Assembly: GCF_000611645.1 (NCBI RefSeq)
Contig: NW_014011535.1
Coordinates: forward strand, 1 to 10,496
Length of the DNA: 10,496 nt
From: Monoraphidium neglectum
Taxonomy: Eukaryota; Chlorophyta; Chlorophyceae; Sphaeropleales; Selenastraceae
Direction of reading: 5' to 3'
Shown: piece after piece, positions 1 to 7,598 of the stretch
Layout of the letters: every line of letters starts with the position of its first letter
How positions within the stretch are numbered: position 1 is the first letter of the stretch
The notes under the pieces: generated by a model
Databases searched by the model: none
What the model saw: the letters and a program-made list of their open reading frames with translations, nothing else
What the model was told of the DNA's origin: nothing
Program-made: the position numbers and the translations under genes

Positions 1-1493
1 GAGCGCGCGCTGCGCCGGCGCCGCCGCGCGCGCCTCTGCGTCGTCCGCCTTTGCCTCCACCGCCGCCAGCAGCTCCGTCGGCCCGCAGCGGCAGGCACGC
101 TCTATGAGCCGCGGTATGAGGTGGGCGAGGCGGCTGCCCGGGCAGAGCTCCAGCAGGTGCAGCACCATCGGCCCCGCGGCCGCTTCGCCGCCGGGGCGGC
201 CGAGGGCGCGAGAGAGGAGGTGCAGCGGCTGGCACCCGGCGGCCTGGCGGGGTGAGGGCGGAGGGGGTCAGGTTTGGGTGGCGGTGAGGTTGTTGAGGTG
301 GGAGTTGGGGGGGCTCCGTGTGTGCATCCAGTTGTCAGGCATGCCGCTGGTTTGAGTGCCGGGGGATGCTGCGCGGACAGCCAGCGACGCCGACGCGCCC
401 GGGAGCGCTCAATGAGGGCGCTGCAAAGGAGGGCCGGACGCACGGCGCCGGCGGCCGCAGAGCGCGCAGAGCGAGTGGTCGCGGCAAACCATAAATCAGG
501 ACCCGAACCCACCGAGGAAGCTCCGGCGAAAGGCGAGCCCGGCGCGCACAGCAGCCGCAGGCACTCCACGTCGCTGCAGGCCGCCGCGTGCTGCAGCAGG
601 CCGACCGCCGCCTCCGCCGCCGCCGCCGGCGGCTGCGGCCCCGGCCCCGGCCCCGGCCCGCCCGGCGGCGGCTCCGAGCCTGCTGCGGCGGCGGCCTTCG
701 CGGCGTGTGCGTGCGCCAGCAGCGCTTGCAGCGCGCCCGGGCGGCGGCCGAGGAGCGCCGCGCGTAGCGCCAGGTCAAGAGCATCCAGGCGTGCGCGCTC
801 GATGTTTGAGTCGACGGGCGCGGGCGCGGCGACTCCGAGGTGAGGGATCAGGCCGCCGGCGCCAGCCAAGGGCAGCACCAACAAGGGCTGCTGCTGCTCC
901 TGCTGATGCTGCTGCTCTTGCTGCTCTTCTTGCTGCTGCTCCTGCTGCTGCTGCTCCTGCTGCTGGGCGTCTGGTGAGGGCGCGATCAGCTCCGCGACGA
1001 CGTCCGTCCGGCCCGCGTGCGCTGCGTACGGGAGCAGCAGGTGTCGCGCGTGCGGGCAGAGAGCCGCGAGCGCTGCGGGCGCGTCGCCGCTCGAAATCGC
1101 GGCGCCTGCGCAGCCGAGGGCCACGGGCGGTGGCGTGCCGGGCGGCAGCTCGCGCGCCCGCATGGCTGTGTGGGCGGCGAGCCACTGGGCCAGCTGCAGC
1201 GGCCCCAGGCGCGCGAGGCGGCGCCATGAGACCGCCGCATACTGCCATGGGGTGTGGGGTAAGTGGACCGTGTGCTGCCGCCGGAACCACACGTGCAGGA
1301 ATTCATCGCTTGTGAGGTGGGTGTGCAGCGCCTTGGCCGATAGGCAGGCCGCGCCCAGGTCGTCCACGCTGGAAAGGCAAGAGAAGATCGCTAACAGCAC
1401 ATCCCGAGGGAGCTGCACCATGCTGACGTCGAGTTCCAAATCATATCCTCCTTTTGCCGCCCTCTGACATAGGGGCAAGGGTGATCTGCTCAT
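1..1493 (-). CDS. F-box protein with ankyrin-like repeats and Gln-rich stretch (5' part, two exons)
   Basis: Read on the minus strand, exon 1 is 1493-513 (327 codons) and exon 2 is 243 down to the window edge. The 269-nt intron has donor GTGGGT and a pyrimidine-rich acceptor ending CAG; both junctions are phase 0. Residues 26-72 form an F-box (LPRDVLLAIFSCLSSVDDLG), the segment that binds Skp1 in SCF ubiquitin ligases. Ankyrin-like helical pairs follow, for example PYAAHAGRTDVVAELI at 155-170, about 236-262 and 295-316, and QPLHLLSRALG at the start of exon 2. Residues 177-202 are mostly Gln with Glu, and 276-289 is a Gly-Pro repeat. A substrate-recruiting F-box/ankyrin role is inference; the repeats are degenerate. 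The ATG at 1493 has A at -3; the ATG at 1421 (Met25) also has good context and could be the real start. The 3' end lies outside the window. Confidence 0.72.
244..512 (-). other. Intron 1 of the F-box gene
   Basis: On the minus strand it starts GTGGGT at 512 and ends in a C-rich tract plus CAG at 246-244. Removing it joins two phase-0 exons and brings the ankyrin-like QPLHLLSRALG segment into frame; reading through hits a stop at about 102 after sequence without family features. Confidence 0.65.
639..659 (-). repeat. GGGGCC-type repeat, possible G-quadruplex
   Basis: The plus strand has runs of 4, 4, 4 and 3 C separated by GG, so the coding (minus) strand carries four G-runs with two-base CC loops. 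This fits a four-run G-quadruplex pattern. It encodes the Gly-Pro repeat of the F-box protein. Confidence 0.6.
888..965 (-). repeat. CAG-rich trinucleotide tract coding Gln in the F-box gene
   Basis: The plus strand is an imperfect CTG array interrupted by CTC, TTC and ATG units. On the coding strand this gives Gln runs broken by Glu and His. It lies between the first ankyrin-like pair and the rest of the repeats and behaves as a coding microsatellite. Confidence 0.8.
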
Positions 1494-1704
1494 TTTTGAC
1501 CAACTACCGGGGCTTCATCAAGTCGTATGGGTGAATCACGGTGTGACAAAGCCGTATTCGACATTGCACGAGGTACACAGCGCCGGGTACATACAGGCAC
1601 CAGTGTGCGGAGGAACTGTGGACACCTGCGGTGACCCAGCGCGCGCTGGTGCAAATGCCGGTGATGAGGGTGTATGTACACACACTGTTGAAATTGTTAC
1701 AGTA

Positions 1705-1720
1705 CGGTGACCAATCACCG
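1705..1720. promoter_or_regulatory. CGGTGA/TCACCG palindrome enclosing a CCAAT box
   Basis: Perfect 6-bp arms flank a CCAA spacer; CCAAT reads at 1711-1715 on the plus strand. It lies about 210-230 bp upstream of the F-box start codon. A related short element, GTGAATCAC, sits at 1531-1539, about 40 bp upstream of that ATG. A promoter role is inferred from position only. Confidence 0.25.
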
Positions 1721-2047
1721 GCCGTTCAGCTCGTGGCAGCACCACAACCGGTCGTGCCGCTTCGTGTGCAGACTGCACCGCGACAGGCCCGCCTGTGTCC
1801 TGCCTCAGCGCTGCTGCACTCCCGCTGATTACGGCTTGGCACTGGTGCAGCGGCCGACAAGGGAGTGCATGACCACGAGATGTGCAGATACCGCAATTTC
1901 ACAACCAAGGATAGCAGGGCGCAACTCATCACGGATCTCGGCGATGGCGCGTCAAAGTGGTGCTGAGTGTGTCGAGAAGCCAGGCGCGCAGTTGCGCCCC
2001 TCACATAAGATCAGTCAGCAGTGACGCAGGCTGACAACATCTAGACC

Positions 2048-2052
2048 TTACA
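2048..2052 (-). terminator. Candidate TGTAA polyadenylation signal of the ZIFL gene
   Basis: TGTAA is the usual green-algal polyadenylation signal. On the minus strand it occurs here, about 550 nt after the ZIFL stop codon, and again at 1701-1697. The pentamer is short enough to occur by chance, so this is a candidate only. Confidence 0.3.
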
Positions 2053-2554
2053 GCACGTTTCAAGGCGCACAGTGCACCAAGAGTGTCGGAATCAATTAGC
2101 GCCGCAACAAGCCACCACGGGCGCCCGTGCAAGTTGCATGTGGCCAAGGTCCTTCGTGTTGCAGAAAGTCAACGGTGCGTGAGTCAGTGGCGCGGGCGGT
2201 ATTGCTGCGGCCGCAGCAAAGGGCTGCAGGCCGCGTGCAGACCTCTGGGGAATCTCGGTCCTATCATCTGAGGCACCTTTGTGCCAGCAAAATCGCTCGG
2301 CTGCAAAGTGACCAACCCTTGTACAGAGTTGACAATGACCGACAACATGTGCAGCAGTGCCAACGGTCTTGTATAGACCAGCGGCTCTTGATCACACCAC
2401 AGCAGCTGAGGGTGGTGAGACAGACAGAGATGAGATCGGAGGTTGGGTTATAGCGCCATCCAACGGGGCGCTCACCAATGGGGTTTTGAGGAGGGGCTAG
2501 GTGACGATGCTCCTGCAGCACCAGTCACACACGGTAGTACAAAGGGCGTCGCGC

Positions 2555-2577
2555 GGCCACGGGAAACGCCCGTGGCC
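2555..2577. other. GC-rich stem-loop just after the ZIFL stop codon
   Basis: GGCCACGGG and CCCGTGGCC are perfect 9-bp arms around a 5-nt loop. In the ZIFL mRNA (minus strand) the stem begins 23 nt after the UGA at 2603-2601. It could affect mRNA stability, 3'-end formation or stop-codon readthrough; the role is unknown. Confidence 0.75.
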
Positions 2578-2600
2578 CGCCGCAAAAGTAAGGCTCCCCA

Positions 2601-5233
2601 TCAGGCCTCGCAGCAAGATGTGCCGCCCCGCGCGGGGTCGTCGGCCCGCAGCCGGCCCCCGTCCCGCGGGCTGGGCACCCGCAGGAACCCGAACAGGGCC
2701 GCGGCCGCGAGCGCCACGCACGCGACCGCCCCGAACACGAGGAACTGGCCCCCCGCCACGTGGGCGGCGAGGCCCCAGGCCAGGCCGCCGCAGAGCGGGC
2801 CCAGGCCGCGGACAAGGGACGCGAGCGTCTGGCCGACGCCGTTGACCGCGCCGAGTTGGGAGGGGTGGGGCAGCGTGTTGACGAGGATCATGGACCCCGT
2901 GAAGGCGCAGCACTGCGGACGAGATTGCGTTGAGGATTGGGTGGGCGGATGTTTGTTGGCTATGTGACGGCAGGGTCATAGAAGGAGATTGTAGCCCTCC
3001 ACCGGGCTTGAAGTATCGTGGGGAATTGTGCGGCAGCAGGCCGTAAGCGATGCATGCATATGCACAAGCTCATGTGCGCCCGTGTTGCGACATGCCCGCA
3101 CACTTTCACGTACAGTGCCTGCACTGCCAAAAAAACTCTCTCTCCTGGACCAGAGCCAATAAGAAAGAAAAAAAATGCAAAGTGCATGCGTCGTGCCTGC
3201 ACCACAGCCTTGGCAGCCAGCACCGCCGTCAGCAGACCGGCCGGCAGCGCCGAGGTCGCGCCCCGCGCCGCGGCCGCCAGCGAGGGCAGCGGCAGCGCGA
3301 GGCACACCGCGGCTGACAGCAGCAGCCCGGCGCGCGAGAGCGGCAGGGCCCCGAAGCGGCGCTGGAGCGGTGGGTACCTGCAACCAGCCAGCAGGCACGT
3401 GCAGTCGTTGGAGCACGTCAAACGCTGACTAAATTATTTGACTAATCGTACTTGGCATTGTTTCAATGCAAGTACGATCCTGCACCAGAATTCATGGTCG
3501 CTCAACAGGTTGACCTTGCGTGGGGCTCAATCATCTCTACCAAGGCGTTCATCCGCAATTGCGCCTGCCAGCTGCCAGCGCCGCCCGCCGCAGACACGCG
3601 AGCCCCTCACGCACCCAAGGAGCGAGAAGAGGATGAGGCAGGCGCCGTTAAGGGCGAGGGGCACCGCCAGGTCAGCTTCCTCCATGGCCAGGCCGCCTGC
3701 CCGGGGGACGGGGTGTTTGAAAGTCGGGTTGGGGTGCAACATGAACATATGCGGATGGGAGGTGCAGCTGCTAGGGGGGCTGCAAAAGAGGATGCGTAGC
3801 AACGCGAAGGCTGCCGTCTGGCGAAGAGACAGGGTGCCCTGCGGCAGACGCGTGGCAGGCTGGGAATGCGCTCAAATTGGCAGGTGGTGGCAGGGCGTGG
3901 TGGTGGAGGGCCACCACTTCAGGGTGCCCACCTGACCACCCTAAGGCCCGCAATGCAACACACCAGTCCACGCCATGTCACATCACATCGCTGCATACCG
4001 CATCGCGTCACCCCACGCCACCCTGTCAGACACCACCACACCACACTGCAAAACACAACGGCGCTCGACCGGCGCCTGCGGCTTGAGCCGCTGGGGGCCA
4101 TCCCTGATGTTCCGCCAGGCGGGCCCCAGCCCACCTTCAGAGATCGGCGCGGATGCAAAGATTGGCATCACCTCATCCAGCATGCAGAAGAGCAGGCACA
4201 CCGCCCCATAGCCCAGCAGCGCCAGCACCACCTGCCGATCGCGGTGCCAGGGACCGTCCGGCGCGCCGCGGTCTGTGCTGTCGCGATCTGAGGAGCCGTC
4301 CGGCGAGCAGCTCAATGCACGCGGCGAGTCCGGCAGGAGCCTCTTGCGCTCGTCGCCGCTGCCGTCTCGGCCGGACTCCTTGTCTGCAAATTGGTCAGGG
4401 CTGCTCGCCTCTGAGGGCTGTGCATCGCCCACGTCGCCGTTGCCGCCCCCACCTCGTGGGCCCCCGCCGGCACAGGGGCCAGTGCCCGCCGCGCGCTGCC
4501 GCGGCGACTGGTCCCCGAGAGCGCCTCCTGCCGCGTCCTCGTCGCCGCCACCGCCGTCGCCGCTGCTGCTGGCTATACCGCTGCCGCATTGGGACCCTCC
4601 CCCAACAGGTGCGAGCGCTGAGGGCTGGCGGTATGACTGCAGCAACCAGCCACTATCAATACGCTCCACCCGCTTACTCGCAGTTGCAGCTGCACTGACA
4701 TCGCCGTGGCCATCAGGCCCACGGTCGCCGCCGCTGTCGCCGCGGCCGACCCTCAGGGCTGCCATCTCCAGGGAGCCGCCCGCGGGGCAGCTGCACGGCA
4801 GCTGCAGGCCGGCCGCGCCGGCGCTCGAGCCAGCCCGCCCGCCCTTCTCCACCTCTGCGGCTGCCCCCACTGCCGCCACCTTTGTCCCACTGCTGCTGCC
4901 ACTGTCGCTGCTGCCCTGCGCGCTGCGCCCATACACACCCTGGCCTTTGAGGCTGCCCGTGCTCTTTCCTGAGCCGCCGCGCCGCAGCCAAAAGTCAGCT
5001 GCGCTGTCAACGCGGCCCAGGCCCTGGCCGCCAGCAACGGTGTCCGTGCGATCGCTTTTGCCGGCGCCGGCGCCGAATGCGCAGTCGGCGCGCAGCCGGC
5101 TGTACCTGCGGCCCCGCCACAATTCAGCTAGCCGCCGCGCCACGTCGCCGGCACTGACGCTTTGCGCCTGCAGTAAGCCCAACACTGCCTGCTGCTTCTC
5201 CTGCGGCTGCTCCTTCTGCTCCTGTTGCTGCTC

Positions 5234-5267
<34 letters not shown>

Positions 5268-7174
5268 TGCTGCTGCTGTCGCCGCCGCGCCACCAGGGAC
5301 GGCAACGTCTCTTCCAGCAGCAGCGCGTTCCAAACGCAGCTGGCGGCGCTGCAGGCCGCCACCACCAGGCACGGGAGCAGGTACGGCCTGCCGGGCGCGT
5401 CCAGGGTCGCACACGCGGCGGGGTGTCAGGTTGTCTTTGAGAGCAGATCGAGAGTCCGCCTTTGGATCACTGAGTGGGCTTAGGGCTCGTGCATCATGCG
5501 TGCGCAATCAAAAACCCAAGCACCAGTATCAGGGTGCAATTGCGGAGCCCCACCTGGCCCGGAAGAGCCCGGCCTCCCCGCACAGCGGCGCCCCAGGCCA
5601 GCTGTCGCAGGGCTGCGAGAGCAGGCCGCCTATCGCGGGGCCCGCGACGCAGCCGATGCCCCAGCCCAGCGACATCAGCGCCATGATCTTGCCCTGGTGG
5701 GGGGGGGGGGGGCGGCAATGCAGGGGTGGCAAGCTCTGGCACCGCCTCCCTTGGTGGGGGTTGACGTGCGGCCCCCCAGTGCACGCCCCTCCATCGAATG
5801 AGAGAAATGAACCAAGCTTGTGAGCCGCGTGAGGCCCTGTCCATAGGGTCTGGACACCCCTCCCCCGTCTCACTTGAACTGGCCGAGCCCGACCCCACTC
5901 AATCGCGGGGCTGCCGGCTGCCCCACGCGCTGCGAAGCATCAACCAGGGTGGCCAGCCAGGCCCAAAAGCCGCGCACCTGGGTGAGGTCGTCGCAGCTCT
6001 CGCCGATCATGCACTTCCAGGCGCATATGATGCCGTTGAGCAGGCCCGCCACGACGCGCGCCGCGCAGGCGCCCGCGTAGCTGCCGCTCAGGCCGAACCA
6101 GACCAGGCAGACGGCGGTGACGCCGCTTCCAATGACCATGACGGGCTGTCGACGCATAGGGGTGTGTGTGTGTGTGCGTAGGTTTGTGTATGTGTGTGTG
6201 TGTGTGTGTGTGGGCAAGTTGAAAGGCCTGAGCCAAGAGGACAGCATTGGTGGCAGGGAGTCCGCAATGCAGCGATTGAGGCATTATTTGAGGCAGGGGC
6301 TGTCAAAGGGGCGTGGGCTGCCTCCAACCCCAGCAGGCAGGCAGCTGCAGCAGAGCGCCCCCGCCGACGCCGCCGCCACCGGCGCCGCCATCGCACGCGC
6401 GCCTGAAGGCCAGTTTGTGTGTCCCCCACCTTCCGGCCGTAGGTGCTGGACCACAGGCCCCAGCCGTAGGCTGTCGCGGTCTGGGCCAGCGAAAAAGAGG
6501 CCGCCTGCGCGGTGGCGCGCGACAATTAGCAACAAGAGGGCTCGATAGGGCTCGATTGCTAATCGACTTGGGTCCGCATCGGTCACGGCCAACGGGCGGG
6601 ACCCCGGCCTTGCTACACCGCATACGTCATGAAAACCACGCGCCAAACCAGCAAGCGCATCTGCTGCACAATTGGGCCACCTCATCAATTCCCGCCCCGC
6701 CGTGAGGCGCTGAAGCGCAGCCGCCGCGGCCGGCGTCTCACCAGCAGCCCCGTCATCCGGCCGACGGTCTCCTCGCCGCCGCCGGGCACCCAGGCGCGCA
6801 CCATGAAGACGCCGACCGTGAAAGGCAGGGTGACCATGGTGCCCTGTGCAAAGTTGGTCAAGCTGCCAAAAGGGAGGCGACAGGGGTGCGTGGGCGGGGT
6901 TGCGACGTATGTAAAAACGCATGCTGATGCGGCTGATGCACAGCACGAGTCAGGCTGCAGGTATTGCGAGTGGGTTTGAGGCTTCGATGTGGTGCTGAAA
7001 TTGCCGGGCGGTTGTGTCACACGGCGTATGGCTCGTGTGCGATGCGCGGCTCCGCAGCATCGAGCACGGCCGCGCGCGGTTGGCAGTGTTCCGCCGCTTG
7101 CAAGCCGCTCACGTATAAGCCAGGACTTGTGTAGTGCGAAGACTCGACTGCCTACACTCTCGTTTGTCTCCCAT
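2601..7174 (-). CDS. ZIFL-type major facilitator superfamily transporter with large Gln-rich central loop (complete, nine exons)
   Basis: Exons on the minus strand: 7174-7113, 6862-6742, 6504-6430, 6145-5978, 5693-5554, 5387-4135, 3696-3615, 3377-3203, 2912-2601; all introns are GT-AG and phases match, giving 795 residues. It resembles plant ZIF1/ZIFL carriers, which move zinc-chelator nicotianamine, potassium or organic ions at vacuolar or plasma membranes. Motif A lies at 77-86 ending YGRK and runs on as PVMVIG. The helix-4 element is RVVAGLLNGIICAWK, the antiporter motif C is GWGIGCVAGPAIGGLLSQP (152-170), and the second half has SMILVNTLPHPSQLGAVNG. Odd points: motif A has Ser81-Thr82 where Asp-Arg is usual; no N-terminal CPGC motif is visible; residues about 226-573 form a Gln-, Gly- and Ser-rich loop, all within exon 6. 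Exon 1 rests only on its ATG, splice signal, phase and helix continuity, so it is the least certain part. Substrate unknown. Confidence 0.85.
2913..3202 (-). other. ZIFL intron 8 with a second, identical splice donor
   Basis: The chosen donor is GTGCAGGCAC at 3202. The same ten bases recur at 3124, 78 nt further in. The 78 nt between them are open in the coding frame (26 codons, no stop) and hydrophobic. The upstream donor is preferred because the product then aligns without a gap to helix 10 of ZIFL proteins. Confidence 0.6.
3445..3478. other. Intronic hairpin in ZIFL intron 7
   Basis: Arms of ten and five base pairs, separated by one bulged G at 3455, enclose a TTT loop: ATCGTACTTG-g-CATTG pairs with CAATG-CAAGTACGAT. 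It lies about 67 nt upstream of the exon 8 acceptor on the coding strand, in a locally AT-rich patch with a TGACTAA direct repeat at 3426-3432 and 3439-3445. Function unknown. Confidence 0.8.
5210..5280 (-). repeat. CAG trinucleotide tract coding polyglutamine in the ZIFL loop
   Basis: The plus strand shows CTG units, with nine uninterrupted at 5237-5263 and more around them broken by CTC and TTC. On the coding strand this gives a Gln-rich run with Glu and Lys starting near residue 226, right after the sixth membrane helix. Confidence 0.85.
5699..5712. repeat. Homopolymer G14 (C14 on the coding strand) at a splice acceptor
   Basis: Fourteen G on the plus strand become a poly-C polypyrimidine tract directly before the ACCAG acceptor of ZIFL exon 5 (exon starts at 5693). 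Confidence 0.85.
6162..6212. repeat. GT/CA dinucleotide microsatellite in ZIFL intron 3
   Basis: Two GT arrays, about 6162-6177 and 6191-6212, are separated by a short imperfect spacer. On the coding strand they are CA repeats about 17-67 nt upstream of the exon 4 acceptor. Length polymorphism is likely. Confidence 0.9.
6525..6563. repeat. Inverted repeat enclosing a tandem decamer in ZIFL intron 2
   Basis: Perfect 8-bp arms ATTAGCAA (6525-6532) and TTGCTAAT (6556-6563) flank 23 nt. A tandem duplication of AGGGCTCGAT at 6537-6556 lies there and overlaps the right arm by one base. It sits close to the exon 3 acceptor at 6504 on the coding strand. No transposase or clear target duplication is present. 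Confidence 0.6.
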
Positions 7175-7498
7175 TGCTGCTTTATCGTTGCGCAAGCGCG
7201 AACAAAAATGCTAGAGTCTGCGGACCAGCGAGGTTCACTCATGCACTGCCCTCGGGAAGCACCCGTGCCAACATCGCATACCGACATATTATTCGATGAC
7301 TGCAGCGCAGCGACGATCGCTGGTTTTGCTTGAGGCGGCGGCATCAGTCGGGGCCCATCAGTTGCGCGGCAGCTGCTCCTGCACCTCGTGGCGAATCCTC
7401 GCCCTCAGCTGCGGCAACGACGTTCCTCACTCGCAGCCAACGGCGTGGTGCAATCGCAATTGCACGATGCTGGGCGCAGCACACCATCGTGTGTGTTA

Positions 7499-7580
7499 CG
7501 AACGGCATGTTCGATGCCGCTGCAGTTGCACAACTCAGGTCAGCGTCCACCCTGGATGTGGACAGCCTGTCCACCTGAGT
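7499..7580. repeat. Cluster of inverted repeats upstream of a TATAAAG box
   Basis: CGAAC/GTTCG at 7499-7513 overlaps CGGCAT/ATGCCG at 7503-7519. Then ACTCAGGT (7533-7540) pairs with ACCTGAGT (7573-7580) and encloses GTCCAC/GTGGAC (7545-7563). The last arm ends 12 bp before TATAAAG at 7592. These may be dimeric factor sites or RNA hairpins. Confidence 0.5.
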
Positions 7581-7591
7581 GAGCGGCGCTG

Positions 7592-7598
7592 TATAAAG
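7592..7598 (+). promoter_or_regulatory. TATAAAG, possible TATA box
   Basis: TATAAAG on the plus strand lies about 830 bp upstream of the HPP start codon. If used, transcription would start near 7620-7630, giving either a long HPP leader or a separate transcript through 7712-8122. Expression data are lacking. Confidence 0.3.

Larger units (their letters stand above)
1494..2600. other. Intergenic region: ZIFL 3' UTR and F-box promoter side
   Basis: I see no convincing gene in these 1.1 kb. Open frames on both strands are short, use codons unlike the neighbouring exons and show no family motif. Both flanking genes are on the minus strand, so the right part should be the 3' UTR of the ZIFL gene and the left part the promoter and 5' UTR of the F-box gene. 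It holds a strong hairpin at 2555-2577, TGTAA signals on the minus strand at 2048-2052 and 1697-1701, and a CCAAT-containing palindrome at 1705-1720. Confidence 0.6.

Noticed and set aside
274..1467. Several plus-strand open frames of 70-202 codons opposite the F-box gene
   Set aside because: Arg/Ala-rich shadow frames caused by GC-rich codons; no motifs, and the minus strand carries the F-box.
1494..2600. Search for tRNA, small RNA genes or transposon ends in the left intergenic region
   Set aside because: I found no tRNA-like B-box with matching arms, no terminal inverted repeats with target duplications and no coding frame with motifs.
2601..2603. UGA read as selenocysteine with the downstream hairpin as its element
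   Set aside because: The hairpin is too small and lacks features of a eukaryotic selenocysteine element, and ZIFL proteins are not known selenoproteins. I keep only the weaker readthrough question.
4078..4091. GCGGCT/AGCCGC palindrome in ZIFL intron 6
   Set aside because: Short and GC-rich, so expected by chance in this sequence; no further structure around it.
4275..5483. 402-codon open frame on the plus strand, Ser/Pro- and Cys/Leu-rich
   Set aside because: It is antisense to the ZIFL loop exon; its Cys run is the CAG tract read backwards and it has no family motif. Exon 6 is tied to its neighbours by matching splice phases and ZIFL motifs on the other strand.
6685..7344. Unspliced 219-codon frame on the minus strand running into ZIFL exon 2
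   Set aside because: The part before exon 2 lacks coding character. A splice from 7113 to 6862 matches in phase and gives a continuous first helix, with an intron of normal size for this gene.
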